From positions 54,702,709 to 54,766,708 of the forward strand of contig CM043971.1 of NCBI GenBank assembly GCA_014529385.2: a stretch of 64,000 bases of DNA, read 5' to 3'. Below the pieces are notes generated by a model. It saw nothing but the letters and a program-made list of their open reading frames with translations, searched no databases and was not told the origin of the DNA. Within the stretch, counting starts at the first letter, position 1; each line of letters begins with the position of its first letter. Made by a program: the position numbers and the translations under genes. This document shows, piece after piece, positions 50,709 to 62,635 of the stretch. Source of the stretch: Adiantum capillus-veneris (taxonomy: Eukaryota; Streptophyta; Polypodiopsida; Polypodiales; Pteridaceae).

Positions 50709-52096
50709 CTAGTCAGAAGGGTCAAATGAGTCATTTTCTGATAGGGAGATCAGCCTTGACTTCTCTATATTACACTGAGAGCCCGAAGCTACTGAGAATA
50801 TTTGTACAATCTCCAGAGCTTTCCTGATGACCTGGGGGCACGCCTTCAAGAAGAGGAGAGAATCGTTTGCAAAAAGTTTTGCTAGGAGTTGGCTATTTCC
50901 TGGCAAAGCCAGGCCTTGCAACTCCCCTCGCTCCGCACTAGCTTTGAGCGCCGTGATTAAAGGATGTGATCCTATGGCGAAAAGCAGGGGGACAGAGGGC
51001 ATCCCTACTTAATAGACCTTTTGACCTCAAAAGAGCCCACAACTCTATCGTTGAAAAGGAGCTCTGACTGGCTTCCAGCTCCAAGTACACTTACCAGGCG
51101 ACATAGGCACGGCCCAAACCCCAGAGCTTCCATGACGGCTTCTATATATGTCCATGTTATTCTACCATAAGCCTTATCCAGGTCCAATTGTAGCAGTACA
51201 CACACTTGCTTTGTGACAACTGCGTACTCGATGCCCACCATTGCTACCAAGATGTTATCGTAAATGGACCTTCCTTTGATCAACCCATGCTGATGGGGAG
51301 AGATGATCTTGGTTAGTAAGGGGGCTACTCCGAGGGCTATATATTTAGCAATAATTTTGTAGGCCACCGACATCATCGTTATAGGGCACCAGTGTTTTAG
51401 TTGAGAACAACAGATCTGTTTGGGGATGGGTTTGATAAGCCCTCTCTTTACACTTACCTCCAACCACCCTTCAACACTAGCTTTATTGGCCAACCTTGTG
51501 ATTGGGACCTTGAGATTGTCCCAAAATTCTCTATAAAAGTCCACCATCATCCCATCCCAACCAGGGGACTTTTCCTTGCCAAGGGCTTGCAATGCTACTG
51601 AACATTTGTCTTTGGAAAATGCCCTTTCCAAGAAATTAGCTTCTGAGTGGGGAATCTTCTTCTTGACACTCTGAAGTAAGGAACCTGTGTCTTCTTCCAC
51701 TTCTTGGGACTGGATCTTTGGCCGTCCAATGATTTGACTAAGATAGCTCAGCATCAGACCAGCCATCTCATCTTGGTTATGAACTGTTGTCCCTTTCTCA
51801 TCATCCAGCGAGCGGACGTGGCCTCGGCTCTTCTTAAATTTAAAAGCCCTAAAAAAATGAGCTTGATTAGAGGCTTCAGGTTGAAGGGCAATCTCCCTGG
51901 AGAGAAGCCTTGCCTTTTTTATATCTTCTAACTGCTCATTAGCAAGGTTAGATTTGGCTTGGAGCCATCGTTTGTGCTCATCCTCAGTAGCAAGCCCATT
52001 GGCTTTTTTGGAGGTAAGCAAGTGTATTTCCGCTGTAAGATTCGGGGGCCCGAGGTTTTGATTGCTTTCTCGATGCTCCAAGCAAAGAGGTCCCAC
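50709..52096 (-). pseudogene. LINE ORF2, reverse transcriptase domain
   Basis: The open stretch 52096-51005 covers the linker ('EDEHKRWLQAKSNLANEQLE') and RT blocks: 'LGKEKSPGWDGMMVDFYREF', 'WCPITMMSVAYKIIAKYIA', 'ISPHQHGLIKGRSIYDNILV' and the first catalytic Asp in 'LQLDLDKAYGRITW'. After a stop it continues 51002-50709 with 'FAIGSHPLITALKASAERGE' and 'KLFANDSLLFLKA', where FAND replaces the usual FADD, so the second catalytic pair is damaged. This is the L1-clade plant RT pattern. Confidence 0.92.
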
Positions 52097-52319
52097 GCAT
52101 TGTGTTTGTTGAGGTCGACATATTTTTTGAGCTTACCTAGTGCTTTCTTGGTTAGATTCTTGAAAAGAGGGTCTTTGAATAGGTGTGCCCCTGTTACTAC
52201 CAGTTTTTTCCCACCTCTTGGGGTCTGATCCTCCCTTGTATTCTTCTTAAAATGTATGTACAGAGGTATGTGATCCAAAAGGCTTTTTGTTGGGACTACC
52301 TTCATCTCCATCAACGACG

Positions 52320-52962
52320 GTATCTAGTCAGCTTGGTGTGAGCAATAGCATCTGTCCAGCCTGGAGGCAGTGCGGGCATACTGGAGGCTTGTGTAGGTGA
52401 ACCCAGGCGTGCTGTTCCATGGGCCGATTTCCCATAAGTCGATCATCGCCCATTTTTCGCACAAACTTTTCCATTTAGACCTTTCTGAGCCAGCCAGCAT
52501 ACTGGAGGATCCTGTTCTATCCCTACTCTTTTCTACCATATTGAAGTCGCCAACCAACAATCACTCATCTTCAAGAGGAGTATCTCCAAGATGCATCCAT
52601 AGTTTAGCTACGTCTTTTGCATTGCAAGGGCCGTACACATTCACAATGGTAAAGGGATGCCCTTCCCATCTGATTCTAATCCCCAGGATATTGCTGAATG
52701 GGTGGTTTAGAATCAACTTCGGCTCCAATTCTCTGTCCACAACGCTGAGGACGCCACTGAAGGCGTTACTTCCTTCTCCATTGAATACTAGTTTCTTTCC
52801 TAGCGCCTGCTTTCTCTTGCTATGGACATCTAAGTGGTGTTCCTGGATGGCCCAGCAGTTGACTGCCTTCTCCTTTTTTATTTCCTCCCAGAATAAGGTA
52901 CTCTTCTTACGGGTTTTCAACCCCTTTACGTTCCAAGATTGGATAGTGAGAGACTCCATCAT
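52320..52962 (-). pseudogene. LINE ORF2, AP endonuclease domain
   Basis: Starts MMESLTIQSWNVKGLKTRKK at 52962. Endonuclease landmarks are the Asn of SWNVKGL, the Glu of QEHHLD, NVYGPC and the Asp-Asn pair of VGDFNM, followed by 'PGFTYTSLQYARTASRLDR' and, in the next frame near 52280, 'LLDHIPLYIHF' where the family has SDHxP. This enzyme nicks target DNA to prime LINE reverse transcription. One stop lies just before VGDFNM (about 52561) and another near 52325. Confidence 0.88.
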
Positions 52963-53459
52963 TAATTCTTCAGCATCTGAATCATCCCCCCCCTCCCCCT
53001 CTCCTTGGTCTCAAGAGAATCCGGGGGTTTCAAAGTCTGGGAATTACTTTTCTTGCAGTGCTGCAAATGGATTGTGCGATGGGACAGTGAGCCCCCCTCC
53101 TTTCAATGGAGTGGAGGACGGACTAGAACCTTTCACTTCAAGTGTTCTCATGACTTGAAGTACTTTGGAGTCTCTTGCCACTGCCTTCCACTCTTTTGGC
53201 TCTTTTCAAACCAGGGACTTGAACAGCCGTCACCGTTGTCACTGTCATAAATTTCGCGGTAGCAGCGGGAGTATAAATCTTATTATTATTGCATGCACCT
53301 TCGGAAATTCATTGTATGGGAATCGATACCTCCAGAATCTTTTCCTGCATTTTTACATCCATCATACCTTCTTTATACTTCCCTGCATTTGCCCCTTCGT
53401 TACTACCTCCTTGCTTCTCGATCCCTTCCATCTAGGTTTCCATTTCACTGGTGGCCTGT

Positions 53460-54671
53460 GCTGCCGGAGCTACATTACCTTTATACTTCAAGGGGCAATC
53501 CCTGGCGGAGTGTCCAAAGTATGTTCCAAAGTTGAGCGAAATCCGACATTGATTACCATGCTCTTAGGTGGAATTTTAGACACATTCCAGCCTATACAAA
53601 CCCTATTTGAGGTTCTTCCAAACCCTCTCTTGCTAGGTATAAATAAGGGAGTGCCCAGTTGACTAGCGAGTATCCTGAGATTATCCCACAGCCAGCTAGG
53701 CAGTCCCACAAACTCAACCCAGACCGGATGAAACCCTTGTAGAGATTCAACTGAGTCCAACACTGGCTCCCAAGGCACCACCCAGACTGTAGTCCTATTA
53801 AATACTAGGGGCCCTTTGTTGAGGATCTTTTCCAGATCGGAGGCCTCTTTGAATCTCACTGAACAAAACCCTTTAGCTAGGTAAAAAGTACTTTCAACTG
53901 CTCCTCCATGACCAAGAATTTGAGGCCCCTGAAGCCATTGAATCATCTCAAACCTGTTCTGGATTCTTCCACTGAACCCAAATACCAGTGTTAGCTGAGC
54001 TTGCGTGGCTAACTGTTTTTTGATAAGTGTTGGTGGAGTCGCTACAGTAATAGCCTCGAAAACCTCCACTTGCTGTGGCAAAGACTTTCTTAAAGCAGAA
54101 TAGGCCCGATTTGCCAACCCATCTTCAACCAACCCACTGTAATCTGTTTGGGAGCAAGTTCTTTTGTTGTTGTTAGGACCTGCCTCAATCATTTTGTTGA
54201 CTTCCATGAGCTCTTGCTGAAGTCTAGCTCTTGTATTTTGCAGTTTTTCGATATCCCCTTCCCCCCACATCCCTTCTGATGAGCCTTTTTCATAATCCTT
54301 ATAGTTAGGCCCCTTGAGTATGCTAGCAAACGAGATGCCTGGCCTGCAAGCTGCAGATGCACTTGGCGCTTTATTAACATTTGTGTAGATGGGACCCTAA
54401 GGGACCCCGTCTTTGAGGGTTTTTACCTCGAATTTGAACCCTTGAACTGAAGCCATTTTCTCCCTTGTTTCCTCAAAAGGAGCTTTTTTAATCCAGACAC
54501 TTTTGTCCTTTTTCGTGGTTGAAGCTTTTGGTGAATTAGGGTCGACATTGTCGCATCATCCAACGGTCTCAAGACCGAGCCTTCGCCTTCATCCATCGGC
54601 ACGGCTAGCTCCATTTCAGGTATTTTACCCGTTGCAAGCATCTTTGAAAATTCGACAATATCGGGTTCCAT
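53460..54671 (-). pseudogene. LINE ORF1 (DUF4283-like, zinc knuckle)
   Basis: Nucleic-acid-binding protein of the LINE. It starts MEPDIVEFSKMLATGKIPEM at 54671. The largest open part (54270-53488) has a coiled start ('LQNTRARLQQELMEVNKMIE'), then DUF4283 wording: 'FYLAKGFCSVRFKEASDLEK', 'GPLVFNRTTVWVVPWEP', 'FHPVWVEFVGLPSWLWD', 'FIPSKRGFGRTSNRVCIGW'. After a frameshift a CCHC knuckle remnant reads 'YFGHSARDCPLKYK' (about 53520-53470). At least two frameshifts separate the N-terminal, central and knuckle parts, so it is not functional. The first part (54671-54423) ends at a stop. Confidence 0.85.
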
Positions 54672-54700
54672 TATCAAGTGACTTGGTTAACCTCAAGACC

Positions 54701-55846
54701 CTAGGAGCAACAAGGCTTTAAAACACTTAACCAAAAAGGGCAAGGGAATAATCGCTTTGACTCCAACACCTTAAGTGAGTGTAATGAAACCTAACACAAA
54801 ACAACACAAACGATTATTAACAAATAATAATCGCGATTTCGGCACGAATAATAATCGCTTCCTGGATAGGTAAAATGTGTGCGCAATTAGGAGCGTGCAG
54901 CGAACAGGAGGCGGCTCTGTAGCTCAAATAGAAGGTCAGGCAGGGGCAAAAAAACTTTTAAGGAGATAATAATCACTTAGAGGTTTTAGAGGGAAAAAAA
55001 TGCTTATTATGTTGCAACAGCAGCACACAAGAAAAGGCGATTATTTTCTAACCATGGGGTACCAAGCAAATAAGCCCGTTTATTTTGAAAAGTAAAGGTT
55101 GCTGAGCGTGATGCAAACCCTAGAAAATCAACGCGACCAAGATGCCGCTCTAGCCGAGATGCTGAACAGGAAAACCACAACCTCCTGTAGGTGGTCCGGC
55201 TTGAGCAGCCAGCTCGCGAGCACTGAAACGGGAGCTCCAAGGACTTAAGCAGGCGCAACTTCCCGATCTTAATATACTATATCATGCGCGCGCGCGTTGA
55301 AGAATGCCTCTGAGCTGAGAACTAAGTTCGCTCCAGATCGGCCTCCCCCACTCCCTCAGGTCACGTGCCCCGCAGCATCACACACCATCCTGCCTCTTCC
55401 CAATTTTATCACAGCATTGAGCATTGTGATCTTAACATAGATTCTTATATCGGGTTCCATTGTATCTTAACTGGCTGAGATCGTAAAATCTCGGTTAGAT
55501 CTTGCAGTTGCCTTGAACAAAATGGGAAATTTACATCAAATACTCGCAAAAGCTTCAAAATTTGAGTCAAAAAAAGCTCAATTGTTTACCCTTTTCAGTG
55601 TAAGATGCTCACAATCCAAACTAGAAGGAGAAGCTACCCGCGTGGCACGACCTAAACCGTGCTAATTTAAGCAATTGAATGCAAAAGCAACCTCAAAACG
55701 CAGTGATCACGGTAATAAATTTAAAAAAAAACGCTTGCGATCAGTCGTAACCAACACTCGCAGCTGTAAACGCAGGACGCCAGCAAGCAGCCGTCGTAAG
55801 GGTTTGAAGCTCCTCGATTCAAGGCAGCTAGGTAGTTACACGTGCC

Positions 55847-55849
<3 letters not shown>
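54701..55849. other. Intergenic, nothing recognised
   Basis: Includes a short (CG)n run near 55287 and AATAATAATCGC repeats near 54810-54860. Frames are short and unrecognised. Confidence 0.4.

Positions 55850-55940
<91 letters not shown>
55850..55940. repeat. (GT)n(GA)n compound microsatellite
   Basis: GT 55850-55900 followed by GA 55901-55940. Confidence 0.97.
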
Positions 55941-55943
<3 letters not shown>

Positions 55944-56042
55944 TGTTGCTTATAATGATTTTAACTACGTTGACTCTGCAACATCCAGCTAATATCTCCA
56001 CCTAAGTAGGTAATATACTGGAATCACCCGAGTAGGTAATAT

Positions 56043-56045
<3 letters not shown>

Positions 56046-56112
<67 letters not shown>

Positions 56113-56114
56113 GA

Positions 56115-56170
<56 letters not shown>
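56046..56170. repeat. (GA)n-(GT)n(GA)n compound microsatellite
   Basis: GA 56046-56110, the spacer 'ttgatgta', GT 56118-56150, GA 56151-56170. The GT-GA order repeats that of 55850-55940, and 'gagtaggtaatatactg' variants occur twice just before it, so the whole may be a local duplication. Confidence 0.96.
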
Positions 56171-56172
<2 letters not shown>

Positions 56173-56509
56173 GAGTTGATTTACACCAAGAAGCTCCTTT
56201 AAGGCAATGGACTCCCTTGCACTACTACTGGTATTGAGATTGTTGGTGTTTTGAAGTAGGCGACGCAAGCGATGTTGGTTCTCAACTGAGAGTTGTACCT
56301 GTGCCACACTCTTCGCAGGGGACGACTAGTGCTGCTGCTGGAAGTTCCCTTCCTGCTTCTTGCATTGCCCCTCTTCTTTGGACCCATCACGTCTTCTTCG
56401 CCTCCATGCTGCTAGTAGTGCATGAACATCAATTAGCACTCCAACGTCAGGAGGAGGCTAGGGATCAATTAGAACTGCAAGTTTTGTGGCTCGCTAGATA
56501 TAGAATTAC
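56171..56509. other. Unassigned stretch next to an LRR fragment
   Basis: Short plus frames with no family likeness. It may be the decayed upstream part of the LRR fragment. Confidence 0.35.
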
Positions 56510-56728
56510 GTGACACGCTTCCTTGCGGCAGCGAGAGTACTCATGATCATGGTGCAAGTTGGAGTTGGCAGGTGGGTCAGACTCTTTTGTCTGGTTGTGG
56601 CAACTCAGAATCTTTGGATTTTGAGGCTAGAGGATATCCACCACCTTGAAGAGATAGGGGACTGGATAGGAGTCCCAAACCTAGTGGAGCTTCGTCTGAA
56701 GGCGCTCCGTTCTCTAAAGCATATATAA
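56510..56728 (+). pseudogene. LRR-like gene fragment
   Basis: A short open frame carries 'LWILRLEDIHHLEEIGDWIG' followed by 'VPNLVELRLKALRSLKHI', which fits one to two leucine-rich repeats of the type found in plant NLR immune receptors (LxxLxLxx...LEEI...LxxLxL). There is no NB-ARC motif, start or splice context, so only the likeness can be stated. Another possibility is a chance hydrophobic repeat. Confidence 0.4.
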
Positions 56729-57116
56729 ACCTTTGATGATAGGCTGTTTAAACGAGCTAGAGAGTCTGTGCGGAAAGAGCTTATACTGGTTCAAGAAAGC
56801 GTTAAATCAAGCCGACGTCGAGTTCAAGAAGCCGGTCGACTGCCTGAATATCTCTACAACAGGACCTGTTGCTGTGTGCGGCGCTGGCCAAACCTTCAAA
56901 TCAAGCCGATACCACTGAATGGCTGCATGTCATCTTCCAATTAGCTGCCTAAGCAAAACTTCTTTTTTACTATAGTGTTTTTCTACGAAACTTGCTCAGG
57001 CCCCACAATATAAATAGAGACTTAGTATCCCACACATACCTACCCATGTCTCCAATGTAGCATAAGAGGTCGTGCATATGTGACACAAACTGGATTCAAT
57101 AACAAGATAAAGTATA
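56729..57116. other. Intergenic, nothing recognised
   Basis: No supported gene or element end. Confidence 0.4.
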
Positions 57117-57485
57117 GCATGTACTAACACACCCTAGCCTCATAAAAACATTACAGGACTGCTCCATCATATGTCAAGTAGCAAGAAGAGTCGACTGATA
57201 AATGTAGAAATTATTGAATATAACATTGAAATGAAATTTTGCATGCTATTTATTTTTAAAAAACTAATGTCTTGTTAATTTTCCGTCAACGGTAGTTTTT
57301 TTTGGATTCGATAAGAGGATATACTTTAATATCTACTCACACACCCAAGTCTCATAAAAACATGAGCAGAGCAACTCCATCCCCGGTCCATGAAGCAAGA
57401 ACAATCGAGTGATAAATGTAGAAGTCATTGTATATGAGACTAAAATGGAAGTCCTAATACTATCTATTTTATTTTATAGAAAAAC
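57117..57485. repeat. Tandem duplication, about 221-bp spacing, diverged
   Basis: 57117-57275 and 57338-57485 share 'cacacccwagyctcataaaa', 'gtgataaatgtagaa' and 'aaaaactaatg'. Identity is clearly lower than in the other tandem pairs, so it is older. Confidence 0.7.
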
Positions 57486-57807
57486 TAATGCAACACACAT
57501 AAATATACAAATTCCAAATGATGGAGAGGTATCCCTCCAACACTGGAGGAGAAGCATTGGTGTCCCTCCAACACTGGAGGTGAAAAAAGGTGCCCAGGGA
57601 ATGGCACGTTCCCTATGGTTTATAAAACTTGGGTGAGGACGGTGCCACCTCCCCACCATACTTGCGTATGGTTTTTTCTTTTTTTAATGAGCACTAGCAT
57701 GCGAGCACGTACTGCATTTCCTGCATCATTGAAAAACCAAACCACAATTAAGAAACTCTAATGGATAGGATGTTTCATATTGTTATTAATGCTTTCAGAT
57801 CCCAAAC
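57486..57807. other. Short repeat and upstream region of the 318-residue ORF
   Basis: 'ccctccaacactggagg' occurs twice (57533 and 57567). Each copy contains the near-palindrome 'cctccaacactggagg'. A possible leader of the ORF at 57808 lies downstream of it. Confidence 0.6.
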
Positions 57808-58764
57808 ATGGTGATGGACAAACTCACTCAGAAAAGAAAGAGGCAAGTAGTAAAACAACGAGCAAGAAAAAAGAGGAAAGAGAGTCTGAGTGCACCTGCA
57901 AGGTCGTGGTCTGGAATCGACATTCTATCACGACCTTGGCAAGATCAGTGCATCGTTGCATCCAAAAACATTGCAATTTGTTCCGGTTGCGGAACTTCCA
58001 CATTCTCAAAAACTCACCTCGGAAATAAAATACTAGACAATGCCCGTGTTAGTCTAGCTAGCATGACATTCCTAAACGTTGGCGAGAAGGAAGGAGTATT
58101 GATACATCGGTCACGTTGCTCCAACTACGACAGAGACGTCAGGACCAAAAACGTAGTAGTACTGCTACCAGACTATGTCCGACATATCCTGGAATCCAAC
58201 CAGCTTCACACTCAACCCCTCAGTATAATTGGCATTTCTTTAAATGTCATAAGCTCTGCGAACACTGTAGCATCCGGCATACTTCAAAAAAGATCCTTGC
58301 TTGATGACCCTCTGATCTGCTGGACAAAAGCGGCAAATCTACAGCAACTGTCAAAGCAGCTCGCGTCCTCACACTTATCAGACATTTTGGCCTACAACTT
58401 ACTCCATAATCCAGTTATCAATATGTATAAGACTATGGCAGAGCAACCCCACAAAAAAACCACTTTGTGTGTGCTGACACCAGACGCTGTTACATCAATC
58501 ATAACAAGCCACTTAGAAACGGAGCCTTTTGCATTGATTGATGAGTACCACAAGGCTACTAGAGTGATCAGCTTTTCATCACATCCGAACTTGCTTCTCT
58601 CACATTTTCAGCCACAACTTAGACCTACACACTTGCCTCTCCCAGCCAAAGTGTGGGCTCTCCATTGCGACTCTCATCACCACAATTTTGGAGCATCGAG
58701 AGTCACTCATCAGCCATACACATACTGCATCACATGTAACTTTGGTCCCATCGGTCATATTTGA
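57808..58764 (+). CDS. Intact 318-residue protein, unknown family
   Basis: The frame is open from ATG 57808 (alternative Met 57814) to the stop ending at 58764, in a window where nearly all other frames are broken. The N terminus is strongly basic (KRKRQVVKQRARKKRK, residues 9-24) and looks like a nuclear localisation signal. Candidate metal ligands are 'ICSGCG' (near 57), a lone Cys in RSRCSNYD, then 'HCDSHHHNF' and 'YTYCITCNF' at the C terminus. The middle is Leu/Ser-rich and globular ('LPDYVRHILESNQL', 'RSLLDDPLICWTKAANLQQL'). I recognise no known domain. It could be the DNA-binding part of a transposon protein, a host nuclear protein or a gene fragment without introns. No neighbour shares its strand and style. 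Confidence 0.6.
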   Translation: MVMDKLTQKRKRQVVKQRARKKRKESLSAPARSWSGIDILSRPWQDQCIVASKNIAICSGCGTSTFSKTHLGNKILDNARVSLASMTFLNVGEKEGVLIHRSRCSNYDRDVRTKNVVVLLPDYVRHILESNQLHTQPLSIIGISLNVISSANTVASGILQKRSLLDDPLICWTKAANLQQLSKQLASSHLSDILAYNLLHNPVINMYKTMAEQPHKKTTLCVLTPDAVTSIITSHLETEPFALIDEYHKATRVISFSSHPNLLLSHFQPQLRPTHLPLPAKVWALHCDSHHHNFGASRVTHQPYTYCITCNFGPIGHI

Positions 58765-58790
58765 CCTCTGAGGACGATAATAAAATCTAT

Positions 58791-58792
<2 letters not shown>

Positions 58793-58839
<47 letters not shown>
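58793..58839. repeat. (CT)n microsatellite
   Basis: About 23 CT units just after the 318-residue ORF. Confidence 0.96.
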
Positions 58840-58842
<3 letters not shown>

Positions 58843-59273
58843 GTATGAAAAAAAAATCAATCACTGACAATACCAAGTTATTCTCAACTCAGCTTGTAGA
58901 TTTTTATGTGCTTAGTTATCTCAAAAAGTCACACTAGTTTTTTCTAATGTAACCATAGATGACTATCTAGATCTATTGACCAAGCAAGCACAACACCCCG
59001 GTCCCGAAGCAGACATTGAAGAAGCAGGATGGTAGGCAGGGAAGCAACAAAGAGATTGAGAGGGGTGGACTTTAAGAAAAAACATGGTTAGCCTGTCTTC
59101 GTAGAGTAACAATGGATTGTGCTGGCTCTTTTCCGCTTCATCATTCAGTTGTCTTTGGCCAAGAAGGGATGAGGGCTCATTCTTCGAGTGCAAACTAAGG
59201 GGGGAAGATATAGAGTTGTGGGCCTCAAGAGGTGCCCAATTTATTTCAGCCTGTGGTGGCACCTTTCACAAGA
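58840..59273. other. Intergenic, nothing recognised
   Basis: Short frames only. Confidence 0.4.
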
Positions 59274-59470
59274 AGTTTTGGACAAATTCTTTCTCACAAT
59301 AATTCCCACATTCTGACTTACCTCAATGTCATGAGCTTCTGTCAGGGAGGCATAGGTATGCGGTGCCTCTCGAGCAGAAGATCATGATGTTATGCATTGT
59401 ATGAAAAATACTAAAAAAGGCTCCATTTTCTTACATGAGAAAATTTCCAAATCTTCTTGTGTTTGCAAAA
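59274..59470. repeat. Duplicated segment, copy without palindrome
   Basis: 'ttggacaaattctttctcac' to 'gagaaaatttccaaatcttc' matches 62636-62905. Here the centre is only 'gaggcataggtatgcggtgc', where the other copy carries the 111-bp palindrome. Confidence 0.9.
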
Positions 59471-60469
59471 TCTGGATCTTCTTGAATGGTGTATGCCTTG
59501 CATCATCATGACCACCATCAACATGGAGATGAGATAATCTTGGTGCACACTTACCCGCCTCAGGTGACTGATGAAGTTTTCTTCACCAAGTTGGGCTCCT
59601 ATCCTCACAAAGTTGTTGTACATTGCAGAGGATGAGGCTCCCACTCAAGCACAAAGTGTAAACCATAATCGTAGTTGTTTTCATGTTTTCTTAATAGCCA
59701 GCATTTACACAACTGCCCAAAAGGTGGACCATTGGAGCAGTATATGGCATGAGGATCCGGCATATCCAAGTTGTGTAATCATTTGACATAGATGCTTGAT
59801 GAAGGGGGGGTGAGGGTTTCTCTGCCATCAATATGAGTTGCACCGGGGACTCTGGAATGAAGCCTACCATGTGCAGGGATACAAGGGTAGATGGAGAAGC
59901 TATAGCACACAGGGGGACACAAACAAGGGTGGTCAAGCCACTGAATGGCAACAATGTGTAGGGATATGTTATGCATGCATGAGATGACAAAAAAGCGCAT
60001 TAGGCAATATGAAAATTAGGCTACAAAGTGGCCATCCCAACACGTGTGGTGGAGATGGAAGATAGCCCTAGGTAGGGACATGATGAGACAGGGAGGGTAA
60101 GTTGTAACGATGGAGATGTAGATGGAGATTGTGGCAAGGTTTAGGGTATAGAGGGGCGCGCGCGCGCACACACACACACACACAGAGAGAGGATGTAGTA
60201 GCCTATAGGTGAAAAGCAATGAGAGATAAGCATGGATGTCGTGTATGGCACATATGAGTAGAGACAGCAAGCGCTTTGGTATAGAAGGATGAGCAACTCG
60301 ACTTACTACAAAGACATATGACAAAGGGAAATGGAAGGGTAGGGGAGGTGCTACATGTGCAAGAAGGGTAAGCATCTTGACTAAGGAAAGATATTTCAGC
60401 ACCTTGGAGCCCCGCTATGTGTTGACATAACCCACAAGCAGAAATTCACTTGGGTCATGGAGAAAATTA
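59471..60469. other. Intergenic, nothing recognised
   Basis: Includes a (GC)n(AC)n(AG)n microsatellite at 60158-60190. Frames are short and unrecognised. Confidence 0.4.
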
Positions 60470-62052
60470 GAAGCAAGATGCACAGATGGGAATATGTGCT
60501 TCTCCCCTTTGCAAGCAGAGTGAAAATAATTACTCTTTTATGCTCTCACTCATAGCTTTCAATAGTCCGTTGCTTAAGCTGGTCAAATGAAATTGGAAGG
60601 ATTTCCTCAAACTAGTCAAAAGATTCTTGCGGAAGAACAACACCAAAGACTCAACGCCATGGCAGTGGGCTAGCTGGGAAACAGTTGCGAGACCCATGCA
60701 GCAAGGCGGTCTTGGGATTCTGAGTTCTAGCACACATGCAGAGGCCCAATGTGCTAAGTTCATGGTCTCACTCGCGAAGAAAAACTAGTCTTGGGCTATT
60801 ATGGCCAAGGCCTTGACAGGCAATGCTAAGCTCTACTCAACAGGCGATCAGTGGGAAGGGCTTGAAGTGGACGACAAACTACTTGCCCCCCTATGGACTA
60901 GCCTGAAGCTACGGGGATGGACGGGCGAATTGGTTTGGAAATGTAACAGAGCAACATAGACGTTGGAGTGGGGAGAGCTTGTGAGGTACTGTCACAACTC
61001 TATTACTCATTGGTCCCCATGGTTGTCTAAGACGGGAAGCATCCTCTTAAACCCATTCTGGAGGGAAGTTGCCAGAAAGATCAACAACAAAGGTGTTAAA
61101 CATGTGGGCTACCTTTGGGATTATAGATGTAACGGATGGAAAGAAAGTGACCAAATGGTTCTTGGATACAAATTAAATGGGAATGAGAGACTGTTAATGA
61201 ATAGAGTCCTTGAAAGGCTAGGGGATTGGGACCTCCCTAGCTGCAAGTCTGAGTTTGAGTGGAAAGTATGGCGCTGCCCTAAGGACAGGCACTTCTATAA
61301 ACCTCAAACTAACGAAATCTACCTCACACTTATGTCGTCGACAGATGGGTTCCTTCTTCTAAACAAACAATGGGAAATGAACTGGCCAGAAAGAAGATGG
61401 GCGACAGTTACCAAGAACATTTGGTGAACACAATTGCCTCAGGATATGAAGGTCGGGAGCCGTACTGACCGAGGTGAAGGTTCTTGCTAGGGGGATCGGC
61501 CCAGACACATGATCGCAATGCAAAACGGACAATGAAGACCTCTCCCATCTCTTCAAGAAATGCCCGATGATCTGTAGTCTGGCAGGAGGGATCTGCAAGT
61601 GGGTCCAAAGGAATTGGAAGATATGTTTCTATAAAAATGATCTCTTTCCGGGAGGAAAGACTTTAAAGAATTAGGAGATGCTAATTGCAACGTAAATTGT
61701 CAGATACTGCTACTTTAAACACATATGGAAGACCAGGAACAATCGGGTGTTCAATAACACCATGGAAACAGCCAAGTTTATGGAAATAATTCAAGAAAGC
61801 AGGAGGATGATTCTAACCCTAGGAAAATGGAAGAACTCGGACGAGTGGATCAAGTTGAAGAACAGCGTGATAACGGGCTAGCAAGGTTTAAGACGTGGTC
61901 CGTCCAGGGTGACTCCCCTGTCAGTCGGTGTATCTATGGTCTCCTTGTGATGTCATGGCTCGATGCAAGCATGACAAGAATTTGTAATTTTATGGGTTGA
62001 GCAATATAATATACTCACCATTGTGAGTTTTGCCCACAAAAAAAAAGAAAAA
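60470..62052 (+). mobile_element. 5'-truncated LINE copy with 3' tail
   Basis: Same family as the LINE at 49720-54700. ORF2 C-terminal wording in order: 'FLRKNNTKDSTPWQWASWE', 'GGLGIL', 'HAEAQCAKFMVSLAKKN', then the open frame 60963-61427 ('VRYCHNSITHWSPWLSKTGS', 'FWREVARKINNKGVKHVG'), a zf-RVT region ('EDLSHLFKKCP' near 61550) and 'RYCYFKHIWKTRNNRVFNN' near 61710. It ends with the conserved 3' tail (gatgtcatggct..., 'attgtgagttttgcc') and an A-rich run at about 62037-62051. Stops and shifts are scattered through it. The 5' end is truncated within ORF2, as is usual for LINE insertions. Confidence 0.9.
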
Positions 62053-62489
62053 GACTTAAAGCTGGAGTGGTATATAAGAAGGTGACACGCATGGTGGGAT
62101 TAAGTTTTCGGGATCTTGGAAAATACAATGGCCTTGTAGGGCTCTTAGAAAGTACACCAACCTTGTAAAGAACATTGGTCTTTGCACTTAAATCAATGTT
62201 AAGCTTAATTTTGCTCCTAGATTTGGCCTCTAGCCGTTCATGGGTTGGAGGTTTCTCTATAGAACAATCCACTATGCTTGCATCTTGAGGGTATGTGGCA
62301 TCCTTTAAGATGGGGAAACAAATTATTATCAAGTTTTTAGTCAGAGTGGCCTTTACACACATCAACATATGCGAGCTTTGGCTATTTAGTGTATTTTCTT
62401 CAATAGGCTAAACCTGCCAATTGTGACAGTTTATGTTATGACTGATGAGATTCCTTGCTAGCCTTTGAGTGCTTGCTTTGCCACAAAGC
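62053..62489 (+). pseudogene. Stretch with a small PPR fragment
   Basis: Around 62258-62345 'tatgcttgcatcttgaggg' and 'tgtggcatcctttaagatgg' give the PPR wording ACILRVCG followed by a decayed next motif. The rest is unassigned. Confidence 0.5.

Positions 62490-62551
<62 letters not shown>
62490..62551. repeat. (CA)n microsatellite
   Basis: Thirty-one CA units. Confidence 0.97.
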
Positions 62552-62552
<1 letters not shown>

Positions 62553-62635
62553 GAGGCATGCATGCAATCATTTGTGACCATCTCGAGCTCGACTATTTCA
62601 AGGCGGCAAAGAAGAGTGACATAGAACCACAAGAA

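Larger units (their letters stand above)
49720..54700 (-). mobile_element. L1-type LINE, near full length, decayed
   Basis: Minus-strand LINE with ORF1 (54671 to about 53460) and ORF2 (52962 to about 49730). ORF1 has a DUF4283-like domain and a zinc knuckle. ORF2 has AP endonuclease, reverse transcriptase and a C-terminal zf-RVT-type region. It ends beside the GA array at 49613-49672 without the A-rich tail seen in the other copies, so the 3' end is lost. Several stops and frameshifts occur. Confidence 0.92.

Noticed and set aside
56510-56728. Functional NLR immune receptor
   Set aside because: Only one or two LRR-like units were seen, with no NB-ARC or TIR/CC motifs.
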